Positions 8,605-17,580 of a DNA stretch of 64,000 bases are shown in pieces (position 1 is the first letter of the stretch; the number at the start of each line of letters is the position of its first letter). A program made the translations under genes and the position numbers. The notes beneath the pieces are model-generated. The model did no database searches. It had not been told where the DNA came from and was given only the letters and a program-made list of their open reading frames with translations. The DNA lies in assembly GCF_018342475.1 (NCBI RefSeq), contig NZ_JAEMUD010000005.1, positions 1 to 64,000 on the forward strand. Direction: 5' to 3'. The stretch comes from Parachlamydia sp. AcF125 (GTDB lineage: Bacteria > Chlamydiota > Chlamydiia > Chlamydiales > Parachlamydiaceae).

Positions 8605-11600
8605 TTGCCAACTAAGCCTGGGTTTGTCAATTCCCAGGCTAGCGCTAAACATATCCATTTAGAGCAGAATTCTCAGCTGTATATACATGCTGGTCCTACC
8701 ATTCAATATTGTGCAGAACCGCCCTTATCTCAGACAGAACTAGATCCGCAATATCTCATTAACTCTCTTCGAAACTATTACCTTTCCCAAGAAACCCTTT
8801 CTATTTTCAGAATGAAAGCACAGCAAGAGTGGGAATTTAAAGTGCCTTTAGAAGAAATTTATGTGCGTTTAGCGATGATTGAGAGTGAGGAGAGAAAAAC
8901 ACGCGACCAAGCACTTGATAAACATTCTGATTACTTACAAGATGGTCGCATCCAAACTTATGAAACTATCTTCAAGCCTAAGCAGACTATCGAACTTGAA
9001 AAGCTTTTCGAACAAGAAAACCTTGTAAAAAAGGGTCGTAAAAGAATTTATCTCCAAGGAGCTGCAGGAAGTGGTAAGAGCACCTTATGCCATTATATCG
9101 CTTATCGTTGGGCAAAAGGGGATCTTTGGCAAGGGATTTTTTCTTACCTCTTTTGGATTCCCTTAAGAAATTTGACTTTAAGGAAGTATCCTGCTGATAA
9201 AGAGTATACTCCAGCTGATCTTATTGCTAGAGAATATGCCGGCAAAATCGATCGTCGAGTCATTGAAGCTTGCATACACGATTCTGCTTTTCGGGAAAAA
9301 ACCCTGTTTATTTTAGATGGCTATGACGAACTCTCCTCACAGGCACAAGGGAACACCAGTCTTGCTAAAGCCTTTAAGGAGCTAAAAGAGTTATTTCCCC
9401 ATATTCTGGTCACTTCACGACCTGGAAGCTGCTCTTTTAACCGCTCTTGTGAGCTAGAGCTTTTAGGTTTTGATAAAGAAGGGGTTAAACGTTATAGCGA
9501 TAGATTTTTTAAACACGTTCAAGCCGAAGAGAAAAAACAGAAGCTTAATCATTTATTAAATACTTCTCCTCAGGTGCTAAGTCTGGCACAAATTCCAATT
9601 AACTTAACGCTTCTTTGTTGTTTCTTTAATGAAAGCTTCCAGGTTTTTGATACTGAGCAATCCTTTACCATGACGAGCATTTATGCACGCGTAGTTAACT
9701 GGATGTATAAGTGGTTTCTTTTAAGAAGAATTGACCAAGGACAATCCAAACAAACTAAAGAGCAAATTTTGGCTGAGAAAAATCTGCGTCAAAATCCAGA
9801 AGTAGCCAATATTGCTACCGCTTTTGAAGAAATGGCCGATTTTGCTATGGAAAACAATACCCTTTATCTAAGCAAGCCAGACATCGAGCACTTTAGGGGT
9901 AACAAAATTTTATCCAATGAGCTTACAGATTGTGGACTTATGCGTATCCCTGAAGCTGAAGAAAAAGGGTATTTTATACACTTAACCTTCCAAGAGTTTT
10001 TAACTGCTTCAAAAATTGCCAATCAATACCTTAAAGGAGAAAGGCGAGCATGCCAAGAATTTGTGCAAAAGTACAAATTTGAACCCCGCTACGCTCTTGT
10101 TTTGCGCATGATTGCAGGTTATATTTCTCTAGCTGCCTCAAGCAGCCGGCACTATTCAGCTGCGCTCCAGCCTTTTTTTGACGATCTTTTTGCCGAACCA
10201 CGAGACTTAGTTATCAGAAATGAAATTAATTTAATTGCTGAGTGTTTTGAGGAGTGCCAGGATCCTACTTTAGTGAAGCAATATGAAGGCTTTATTGAGC
10301 TTGTGAAAGACTATATGGCTCATCTCTCTTTGTTAGATTTAGACTTTACACATCTGCTTAAGAATAAAAAAATCTTCAATCATTCTAGCGTAATAACTTT
10401 TATTGAAGGACTGTTATCCAATCCACACACTAGGCAAAAAACGCTCATAAACTTACCAGAAGTCATAAGAACAGGGCAAAGGTTAGCTACAGGCGTTGTG
10501 CGAGTTATTATTGAAGTTCTTAAGAATTCTGATAACGATTTTTTTGTCAGGCGCCTCGCCTTGGTTGTCCTAATCGCAGTGGCAAAGCAAGGAGATGAGG
10601 CTGCTAAAGAAGCGGTAGATGCTCTCATCCAAGTCTTAAAGGAAGGCAATAATCATATTAAACAGCATGTCGCTAATGCTTTGGTATACGAGGAAAGCCA
10701 GCTTCCTGAGGGGAGATTAGTTGCTCTTATCCAAATCCTCAAGGAGGGCGATTTTAATGCCAAATGTTTTGCTGCCAATGTTCTAGAAGCACTGACACAA
10801 CAGGGAAGCCAGCTTCCTGAAGAAGCATTAGATGCTCTTGTCCAGATCCTCAAGGAGGGCGATTCTGATGCCAAACGTTTTGCTGCCGATGTTCTAGAAG
10901 CACAGGCACGGCAAGGGAATAAGTTTTCTGAGGAAGCATTAGGTGCTCTTATCCAAATCCTCAAGGAGGGCGATTCTGATGCCAAATTTTCTGCTGGTAG
11001 AGTTCTAAAAGCACAGGCATACCAAGGAAATAAGCTTCCTGAGGAGGGATTAGTTGCTCTTATCCAAATCCTCAAGGAGGACGATTTTTGTACCAGAGAT
11101 TTTGCTGCCTATGTTCTAGGAGCACAGGCACGGCAAGGGAATAAGTTTTCTGAGGAAGCATTAGGTGCTCTTATCCAAGCCCTCAAGGAGGGCAATCTTA
11201 GTGTCAAATTTTCTGCTGCCGATGTTCTAGGAGCGCTGGCAAAGCAAGGAAATAAGCTTCTTGAAGAGGGATTAGTTGCTCTTATCCAAGCCCTCAAGGA
11301 GGACGGCGTTGTTGCCTCACTTTTTGCTGCTAACGCTCTAGGAGCACTGGCACAGCAAGGGAGTAAGTTTTCTGAGGAAGCATTAGGTGCTCTTATCCAA
11401 ATCCTCAAGGAGGGCGATTCTGATGCCAAATTTTCTGCTGCCCAAGCTCTAGGAATAGTGGCACGACAAGGAAGAAAGTTTTCTGAGGAAGCATTAGGTG
11501 CTCTCATCCAAAACCTCAAGGAGGGCGGTTCCGCCGTAGAAGCTGATGTTACCGACGTTCTAGAAGTACTGACAAAACCACGAAGTAAGCTTTCTGAGGA

Positions 11601-12273
11601 GACTGTAGGTGTTCTTATCAAAGCCCTTAAGAAGGGTGATTTGGGTACCAAAGTTTCTGCTGCCGAAGTTCTAAAAGTACTGGCACAACAAGGAAGTAAG
11701 CTTCCTAAAGAAGCATTAAGTGCTCTTGTCCAAAACCTCAAGGAGGGCGATCCTAATGCCAAATTTTTTGCTGTCCAAATTCTAAAAGTACTGGCACAAC
11801 AAGGAAATAAGCTTCCAGAGGAGGCATTAGTTGCTCTTGTCCAAATCCTCAAGGAGGACAATTCTGTTTTCTCTGATATTGATGCTCTAGGAGCACTGGC
11901 AAATCAAGGAAATAAGCTTCCTAAGGAGGCATTAGTTGGCCTTGTCCAAATGCTCAAAGAAGGTGATTTTCATGCCAGACGGTCTGCTACCGAAGTTCTA
12001 AAGGAAACCAATAAAAATACTTTATTAGAGATAAGTCTAAAAAAAATTTCTTTAATCACTACAGCCTGTTTCTTTATTGAGAACAGCTTGTTAGTGAAAG
12101 ATCAAAAACTTACAATTTCTGACAAAAGAACAACTTATTTATCTGCACATACAATAGAGCTTAGCTATGAGGAAATAAGAGAAAAATTACCTACGGAGCT
12201 TGCTTTATGGCGGAAAAGGTTAGATAACCTTAGCACAACGGAAAGTTTTCAAAGACCCAAAGATCGGGTCTGA
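8605..12273 (+). CDS. NACHT-HEAT repeat protein without a credible start (frameshift partner of the upstream gene)
   Basis: The reading frame is open from 8506. The first permissive codon is TTG at 8605, with no ribosome-binding site, and the first ATG (about 8812) lies inside the conserved core. From the TTG it is 1222 residues: Walker A GAAGSGKST at 152-160, a TLFILDGYDEL Walker B, LVTSRPGS, then about 13 HEAT-like units of 37 residues (about 10590-11990) and an 85-residue C-terminal cap (LSYEEIREKLP). Core and cap closely match the first NACHT gene; from SLRNYYLSQETLSIFR onward even the DNA is nearly identical. The missing start suggests expression as a fusion with the upstream protein through -1 slippage, or a recently broken single gene. 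Confidence 0.7.
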   Translation: MPTKPGFVNSQASAKHIHLEQNSQLYIHAGPTIQYCAEPPLSQTELDPQYLINSLRNYYLSQETLSIFRMKAQQEWEFKVPLEEIYVRLAMIESEERKTRDQALDKHSDYLQDGRIQTYETIFKPKQTIELEKLFEQENLVKKGRKRIYLQGAAGSGKSTLCHYIAYRWAKGDLWQGIFSYLFWIPLRNLTLRKYPADKEYTPADLIAREYAGKIDRRVIEACIHDSAFREKTLFILDGYDELSSQAQGNTSLAKAFKELKELFPHILVTSRPGSCSFNRSCELELLGFDKEGVKRYSDRFFKHVQAEEKKQKLNHLLNTSPQVLSLAQIPINLTLLCCFFNESFQVFDTEQSFTMTSIYARVVNWMYKWFLLRRIDQGQSKQTKEQILAEKNLRQNPEVANIATAFEEMADFAMENNTLYLSKPDIEHFRGNKILSNELTDCGLMRIPEAEEKGYFIHLTFQEFLTASKIANQYLKGERRACQEFVQKYKFEPRYALVLRMIAGYISLAASSSRHYSAALQPFFDDLFAEPRDLVIRNEINLIAECFEECQDPTLVKQYEGFIELVKDYMAHLSLLDLDFTHLLKNKKIFNHSSVITFIEGLLSNPHTRQKTLINLPEVIRTGQRLATGVVRVIIEVLKNSDNDFFVRRLALVVLIAVAKQGDEAAKEAVDALIQVLKEGNNHIKQHVANALVYEESQLPEGRLVALIQILKEGDFNAKCFAANVLEALTQQGSQLPEEALDALVQILKEGDSDAKRFAADVLEAQARQGNKFSEEALGALIQILKEGDSDAKFSAGRVLKAQAYQGNKLPEEGLVALIQILKEDDFCTRDFAAYVLGAQARQGNKFSEEALGALIQALKEGNLSVKFSAADVLGALAKQGNKLLEEGLVALIQALKEDGVVASLFAANALGALAQQGSKFSEEALGALIQILKEGDSDAKFSAAQALGIVARQGRKFSEEALGALIQNLKEGGSAVEADVTDVLEVLTKPRSKLSEETVGVLIKALKKGDLGTKVSAAEVLKVLAQQGSKLPKEALSALVQNLKEGDPNAKFFAVQILKVLAQQGNKLPEEALVALVQILKEDNSVFSDIDALGALANQGNKLPKEALVGLVQMLKEGDFHARRSATEVLKETNKNTLLEISLKKISLITTACFFIENSLLVKDQKLTISDKRTTYLSAHTIELSYEEIREKLPTELALWRKRLDNLSTTESFQRPKDRV

Positions 12274-12569
12274 TGCTAAAAAAGGAATTGCTACCATTGC
12301 TTTTAGAGCATTGGTACAAAAGACAAAGGCTGTATGGTAAGCTCGCTTTGAATACCTAGTGATAAAGTCAGAACTGATGCATTAAAAAAGCTCCCTGTAA
12401 GCACTTTTTCCGAAAATTTGGTGAATAGATTGCTTTTTTTAAGCTTTGAAAGGAGAGGTTGATAAAGAATAACGTACTCTATAGAAGTTTAATGCGTCAG
12501 TTCTGCATGTTTTTCTAAATTCCCTTGACTGGATCATGGAAGGTCAGGTATAACGTAGAGTTCATCAAC
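12274..12569. repeat. Gap with an 18-bp imperfect inverted repeat
   Basis: Arms at 12369-12386 and 12488-12505 match 17 of 18 positions in inverted orientation (CAGAACTGATGCATTAAA type) and enclose about 100 bases. This could be a miniature inverted-repeat element, an insertion-sequence remnant or a long transcript hairpin. No obvious target-site duplication and no gene are visible. Confidence 0.45.
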
Positions 12570-12640
12570 GGTGGCATGGCCAAGTGGTAAGGCAGAAGCC
12601 TGCAAAGCTTCCATTCCCCAGTTCGAATCTGGGTGCCACC
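12570..12640 (+). tRNA. tRNA-Cys (GCA)
   Basis: A 71-base cloverleaf. The acceptor stem GGTGGCA pairs with TGCCACC; the anticodon loop CTGCAAA gives anticodon GCA; the T-arm contains GTTCGAATC. The next gene (rsmI) starts 22 bases downstream. Confidence 0.93.
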
Positions 12641-12662
12641 TTTTCTTTCCTTAAGTTCTCTT

Positions 12663-13502
12663 ATGCTTTATCTAATTGCAACTCCCATTGGAAATTTAGA
12701 AGATATCACACTGCGCGCCTTGCGTTTGTTGAAAGAGTGCGAGCTGATTCTATGCGAAGATACGCGTCAAAGTGCTATTTTGCTAAACCATTATGAAATC
12801 GTGAAGCCTCTTAAAAGTTTCCATAAATTTAATGAGTCTGCTCAGGAGCAAGAAATTTTAGCTGCTTTACACACAGGAGTTAAAATAGCATTAATTTCAG
12901 ATGCCGGAACCCCTTCTATTTCCGATCCTGGTTATCGCCTTGTGGAAAAGTGCGTGGCAAAAGGGGTCAAAGTGGTTTCCATTCCTGGGCCTTGCGCAGC
13001 AATCGCAGCGTTGGCCTGTTCAGGGCTGCCAACTGACCTATTCCAATTTTGTGGCTTTTTACCAAGGAAATCAGAAGAACTAAAAAAAACTCTTCAGAAG
13101 ATTCTTCCATATGAAGGCACCACTATTTGCTACGAGTCGCCTCACCGCCTTTTAGATTTTCTTAAAACCATGCATACTTTAGCTCCTCAACGACAGCTGG
13201 TTGTTGCGCGTGAGCTAACTAAAAAGTTTGAAGAAGTTTGCCGGGGCACTGCGCAAGCTTTGCTCGCCCATTGGGAACTGCATCCCTTAAAAGGGGAGGT
13301 GGTGGTCATGATTAAAGGGGAAGAAGAGGCTGCCAAGTCTCTTCCTTGGGAGCAATTGACGCCTCAAGAGCATGTGCAGTTTCTTGAAAACCAATATAAC
13401 CTTTCCAAAAAAGAAGCGATCAAGCTTGCCGCTGAAATGCGCGGTATTCCAAAAAGAAATTTATACCGATCGTGCCTTTCTGAAAAAGAAATTAGCGATT
13501 GA
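12663..13502 (+). CDS. rsmI: 16S rRNA (cytidine1402-2'-O)-methyltransferase RsmI
   Basis: A 279-residue tetrapyrrole-methylase-fold enzyme that 2'-O-methylates C1402 of 16S rRNA near the decoding centre, using S-adenosylmethionine. Family motifs are clear: LYLIATPIGNLEDITLRAL at the start, CEDTRQS, LISDAGTPSISDPGY, IPGPCAAIAALACSGLPT, CYESPHRLLDFL and VARELTKKFEE. Length is normal. I chose the ATG at 12663 because it begins exactly at the conserved N-terminus; the longer reading would start inside the tRNA. Confidence 0.95.
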   Translation: MLYLIATPIGNLEDITLRALRLLKECELILCEDTRQSAILLNHYEIVKPLKSFHKFNESAQEQEILAALHTGVKIALISDAGTPSISDPGYRLVEKCVAKGVKVVSIPGPCAAIAALACSGLPTDLFQFCGFLPRKSEELKKTLQKILPYEGTTICYESPHRLLDFLKTMHTLAPQRQLVVARELTKKFEEVCRGTAQALLAHWELHPLKGEVVVMIKGEEEAAKSLPWEQLTPQEHVQFLENQYNLSKKEAIKLAAEMRGIPKRNLYRSCLSEKEISD

Positions 13503-13559
13503 GTCATAATCTTTCATGCGCTATGATTTTTCTCATTTATTTTGTTAGAGTGTTATAAA

Positions 13560-14264
13560 ATGAAGCCTGAAGATTTAAAGTCTCCTTTTCGGGAAGGGGA
13601 ACGTAAAATTTTAATCGAAGATCGGGTGTGGTACATTCCCTTAAAAGGGCTTTCTGACTCAGATCCTTTTTCGTTCCCCGGCTGGGAAGATCCCTGCTTA
13701 TTTGGCAATTCTGCGCCTGTACACGTGGAATATTGCAGTGGAAATGGAGCCTGGATTACGGAAAAAGCCGCCCAAAATCCTTCCATTAATTGGGTGGCTG
13801 TTGAAAAGAAATTTGATCGGGTGCGCAAGATTTGGGCAAAAATTAAAAATTTGAAGCTCTCTAACCTTGTTGTGATTAGCGGGGAGGGGCTATTTACCAC
13901 TCAACGTTTTTTTCCGCAGAGTAGCGTGGAAGCCATTTACGTTAATTTCCCCGATCCTTGGCCGAAAAAGCGCCATGCGAAAAACCGCCTTATTCAACCT
14001 GTGTTTGTGCAACAAATGGCGCGCATCTTAAAGCCTTCGGGTTCTTTGACATTGGTAACAGACTCGACCGAATATTCGGCTCAGATGATAGAAGTTGTCA
14101 AAGAGTGTGTGGATTTTAATTCTTCTCTCCCCGCTCCTTATTATAAGGAAGATGGAGGGAACTATGGAAGTTCTTATTTTGAACAATTGTGGAAAGATCA
14201 GGGAAGAGCCATCCGTTATCACCTTTTTCAAAAGAAGGGGATGGAAGCTGCCAGTTCATTTTAA
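13560..14264 (+). CDS. trmB: tRNA (guanine-N7)-methyltransferase TrmB
   Basis: A 234-residue class I methyltransferase that makes m7G46 in tRNA. The signature VNFPDPWPKKRHAKNRL is intact, followed by LKPSGSLTLVTDS. The SAM-binding loop reads YCSGNGAW instead of the common G-x-G-x-G form. The ATG at 13560 is preferred over TTG 13542. It lies in the same orientation as rsmI and the next gene, which starts five bases after its stop, so the group is probably an operon of translation-related genes. Confidence 0.93.
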   Translation: MKPEDLKSPFREGERKILIEDRVWYIPLKGLSDSDPFSFPGWEDPCLFGNSAPVHVEYCSGNGAWITEKAAQNPSINWVAVEKKFDRVRKIWAKIKNLKLSNLVVISGEGLFTTQRFFPQSSVEAIYVNFPDPWPKKRHAKNRLIQPVFVQQMARILKPSGSLTLVTDSTEYSAQMIEVVKECVDFNSSLPAPYYKEDGGNYGSSYFEQLWKDQGRAIRYHLFQKKGMEAASSF

Positions 14265-14269
14265 AGTAG

Positions 14270-15319
14270 ATGTTTATGGAAAATCGGCAAATTAAAATTT
14301 ATCCCTCAGCTACCCCTTTTTCTGAAATTCCCTCAGGATATCAGGCTGTATTAATTTCTCTAGATGGAACAGTAAAAGGAAACTTAGACTGGAAAAAAGA
14401 AAAAGAATGGGCGTCTCAGTGCATTGAAGAAGGGCTGACTATTTTTTGGGAAATGCGGCTAGGTTTGTTTTCTGCACTTTTAAAACCGATTTCTCATCGC
14501 ACGCAGTTTTTATCTCTTGGGCTATCTTTGGAGCATTTCTTGCAAGGTCCGTGGTTAGAATTTCATGAACATAGTCTTGGGCTCTGTATTTACAAAGGGA
14601 ATGCCGATTTAAGTGAAAATTTTTCGTGGGAGCCTGAGCACGTTGCTCACTTTCAAAATTGGCTGCAAGATTTATTCGGAGAGGTGGAAAAATTTCAGCA
14701 GGAGAGTGGCTTATCTGTTGAATCTTTTAAGGAGGTTAATCCTTCACAGGCAGCCCTTAAGTCCTTAGGTGCCCTTTTTTGCCGTGACTTAGCAGCAGAC
14801 TATGTCGATTTGCTAGCAGGGCATATGTCGCAAGTGCTTCCTTTATTTCTTTTAATGGATGCGACCTCTATTCAAGATCCTGCATTGCAAATGCAGCTAT
14901 TGTTAAAAGAACGATTTCCCCGCTTCGAAATGGGGGTTAAGGGATCCCTGATAGGAAACCCAGCAATGAGATGGGAAAATAACGCTCTTTATTATCCTGC
15001 TACTCAAAATCAAGAAAAAATGGCGATATGCTTGCCTTCCTTGAAACGAGAGCAATCTGTCCATTTTCGATACTTTAGCAAGGTGATTGAAGTATTAAAC
15101 ATCCAAGCGATTCCTTTTCGTGTCATTTCAGAACAAAATATGACTCACGAGTGGGATGAGTTGGATACGCTATTTGTATTGCCAGATTGCTTAAGCTCTG
15201 AAGGAAAGCGTAAATTGATGGGATTTTGCGCGGCTGGCGGGCAAGTTGTTTCTTTAGGATACCCCTTAGGTGTCCCTGAAGAGCTTTCTTTTAAAGAATG
15301 GCAAGAAAAAATTTTGTAA
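14270..15319 (+). CDS. Conserved chlamydial hypothetical protein next to pgi
   Basis: A 349-residue protein with no domain I can name. It is soluble, with no signal peptide or membrane segment, and resembles an ordinary cytosolic enzyme in composition; the C-terminal third contains hydrophobic strands (DTLFVLPDCLS, GGQVVSLGYPLG) that look alpha/beta. It starts five bases after trmB and precedes pgi. In Chlamydia trachomatis a hypothetical gene (CT379) also neighbours pgi (CT378), so this may be its counterpart; that is inferred from position, not alignment. Confidence 0.75.
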   Translation: MFMENRQIKIYPSATPFSEIPSGYQAVLISLDGTVKGNLDWKKEKEWASQCIEEGLTIFWEMRLGLFSALLKPISHRTQFLSLGLSLEHFLQGPWLEFHEHSLGLCIYKGNADLSENFSWEPEHVAHFQNWLQDLFGEVEKFQQESGLSVESFKEVNPSQAALKSLGALFCRDLAADYVDLLAGHMSQVLPLFLLMDATSIQDPALQMQLLLKERFPRFEMGVKGSLIGNPAMRWENNALYYPATQNQEKMAICLPSLKREQSVHFRYFSKVIEVLNIQAIPFRVISEQNMTHEWDELDTLFVLPDCLSSEGKRKLMGFCAAGGQVVSLGYPLGVPEELSFKEWQEKIL

Positions 15320-15438
15320 AGCAGACATTTCATTATAGTTTGTATTAGAGTATCTGCGATATTCTCACTTGATCAAAATAAGCTGAACCCGCATGGTAAA
15401 TGATACATCCATCTTTACCTCACTGGAGAGTTTATATC

Positions 15439-17061
15439 ATGGCGTCTGCAAACCTACAAACCGTTCATAAGCAGCCTTTCAATCAATTAGAAAGCGTTGA
15501 CCGATTAAAAAAGCTGGCAGAAGACCCTCTTGATTTACGTAAAGAAGGTGTTTTAACACCTGCCCGTTTGTCCAAATTTTATGCAGAAGCGGGGGGTTAT
15601 AAGCTTTTATACGGCACCGAAAAAGTAACTGAAGAAACTTTGCGAGCTCTGTTTGATCTCGCCCAAGAAAGAAAAGTTTTGGAAGAGATGCAAAAGATGC
15701 AGTCTGGCGAGCCTGTCAATAAGATTGATGGGTGCCCCTCCGAAAACCGTGCTGCTTTGCATACGGCCACTCGCGATTTTTTTGAAGAACCCCAAAAAGG
15801 GGAGAAAGCAGTAGAAGCCACAGCTTTAGCTCGCAAAGAAGTCGATAAGCTTAAGCGATTTATGGAAAAGCTCGACAAGGAAAATCGTTTTACAGATCTC
15901 ATAGTGATTGGAATAGGAGGATCAGATCTTGGCCCAAAAGCCCTTTACCTAGCTTTACAGTATTTGCAAAAAAAAGGGCGGCACATCCATTTTATTAGTA
16001 ATATCGATTCTGATGATGCCTCTTTAGTTTTGCGTGAAGTGGATTTGAAGAAGAGCTTAGTCTTAGTCGTTTCTAAGTCAGGGACAACTCTTGAAACGTT
16101 AACAAATGAAGAGCTGGTGCGTGCTAGCTTTCAGCAGCAGGGACTAAGAGCTGAAGATCACTTCATTTCTGTGACCGTTCCCGGTAGCCCGTTAGATGAC
16201 CCTGAAAGGTATTTAGAATCTTTTCACATGTGGGAATGGATTGGTGGGCGTTATTCTGCCACTTCCATGGGAGGAGGAGTCCTCCTTTCCTTCATCTTTG
16301 GATTTGAGGTCTATTGGGAATTGTTGAAAGGGGCAAATGCGATGGATAAAATTGCCCTTAGCAAAGATTTAAATCGTAATTTGCCTCTTCTGGGGGCTTT
16401 GTTTGCCATTTGGAACCATAATTTCCTGGGTTATCCCACCTTGGCTCTCATTCCCTATGCTCAACCTCTTTCTCGCTTTGCCGCCCATATTCAGCAGGTG
16501 GAGATGGAATCTAATGGCAAAAGGATCGATCGGTATGGAATTCCGGTAGATTTCCAAACCTGCCCAGTTATTTGGGGAGAGCCTGGCACAAATGCCCAAC
16601 ATTCTTTTTTTCAGCTTATTCACCAAGGAACAGCTACGATTCCTTTAGAACTTATTGGCTTTAAAGAAGGACAAATGGACGATTTTATGCTAAAAGGCAC
16701 CTCTTCGCGTGAAAAGTTGCTATCTAATTTGTTTGCCCAATCTTTAGCATTGGCTTTGGGGCAAACGAATGAAAACCCAAATAAAGTATTTCCAGGAAAT
16801 ACGCCTTCTCATATTTTATTAGGGAAATCTCTTGATCCTCAATCTCTAGGAGCTCTCTTAAGCTACTATGAGCATAAAGTAGCTTTTCAAGGGTTTATTT
16901 GGAATATTAATTCTTTTGACCAAGAAGGTGTTCAACTCGGAAAGGTGCTGGCCAATCAGATTATCGCGTGCTTTGCATCTAAAAAAGGGTCGACTAAAAC
17001 ACCTAAACAGTCTTATCCTCTTGGAGAAGCTTTTTTAAAACATTTAGATACCCTCCATTGA
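15439..17061 (+). CDS. pgi: Glucose-6-phosphate isomerase
   Basis: Interconverts glucose-6-phosphate and fructose-6-phosphate in glycolysis/gluconeogenesis. It is 540 residues from the ATG at 15439, which has a GGAGAG ribosome-binding site; the longer frame to 15400 lacks one. Diagnostic segments are GIGGSDLGPKAL, SKSGTTLETLTNEE, the family signature WIGGRYSATSMGG, and GQTNENPNKVFPGNTPSH near the C-terminus. Length is normal for the bacterial enzyme. Confidence 0.97.
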   Translation: MASANLQTVHKQPFNQLESVDRLKKLAEDPLDLRKEGVLTPARLSKFYAEAGGYKLLYGTEKVTEETLRALFDLAQERKVLEEMQKMQSGEPVNKIDGCPSENRAALHTATRDFFEEPQKGEKAVEATALARKEVDKLKRFMEKLDKENRFTDLIVIGIGGSDLGPKALYLALQYLQKKGRHIHFISNIDSDDASLVLREVDLKKSLVLVVSKSGTTLETLTNEELVRASFQQQGLRAEDHFISVTVPGSPLDDPERYLESFHMWEWIGGRYSATSMGGGVLLSFIFGFEVYWELLKGANAMDKIALSKDLNRNLPLLGALFAIWNHNFLGYPTLALIPYAQPLSRFAAHIQQVEMESNGKRIDRYGIPVDFQTCPVIWGEPGTNAQHSFFQLIHQGTATIPLELIGFKEGQMDDFMLKGTSSREKLLSNLFAQSLALALGQTNENPNKVFPGNTPSHILLGKSLDPQSLGALLSYYEHKVAFQGFIWNINSFDQEGVQLGKVLANQIIACFASKKGSTKTPKQSYPLGEAFLKHLDTLH

Positions 17062-17064
17062 TTT

Positions 17065-17580
17065 ATGGCTATTAAATTTCCTTTTCTAATTGAAGTTCCT
17101 AAACGTCAGGCCGCCTGTGCGCTCGGGCACGAACCTTTTACACCAGGTATGGAGTATTGTTCAGTGCTGCTTGAAACATCTGAAATAACTGAATTTCAAC
17201 GCAAAGACTACTGTCTGAATTGTTGGGAAAAGGAGGGGAAAATAACGGATGATAATGCCGCGTATTGGAAATCAAAAGTCCCCAACTCCTCTATAAAAGG
17301 GGGGATGCCTCTAATTACCTACGAAGAAAAAGCCATGGAGCTTTTTAGAAATGCCGCTAAAACAGTGGGAGAAGAAGACGAGGCTTTTATTTTAGCCTTG
17401 TGGCTTGTACGTAAACGGAAAATTGTTTTGCGCCACTGCTTTCATGAAAAAAATGGACAAGAAGTACACTTATACGAAGATCCTTTATCAGAAGAGACTT
17501 TTTCTGTACGAAAAGTGCATTTAGAAAGGGAAAAAATTTTAGATTTACAAGCTCGCCTATCCAATAAGCTACGTTCATGA
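17065..17580 (+). CDS. Small Cys-containing protein, possible zinc ribbon
   Basis: A 171-residue protein of unknown function. Its N-terminus has CALGHEPFTPGMEYCSVL followed by YCLNCWEK, a Cys-x(n)-Cys/His pattern likely to bind a metal such as zinc. The rest is charged, without membrane segments. It starts three bases after the pgi stop and its stop overlaps the recombinase start (ATGA), so it is probably translated from the same transcript. Confidence 0.75.
   Translation: MAIKFPFLIEVPKRQAACALGHEPFTPGMEYCSVLLETSEITEFQRKDYCLNCWEKEGKITDDNAAYWKSKVPNSSIKGGMPLITYEEKAMELFRNAAKTVGEEDEAFILALWLVRKRKIVLRHCFHEKNGQEVHLYEDPLSEETFSVRKVHLEREKILDLQARLSNKLRS

Noticed and set aside
10380-11861. Minus-strand ORFs opposite the second HEAT array
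   Set aside because: Same antisense effect of the in-frame repeat; no ribosome-binding sites.
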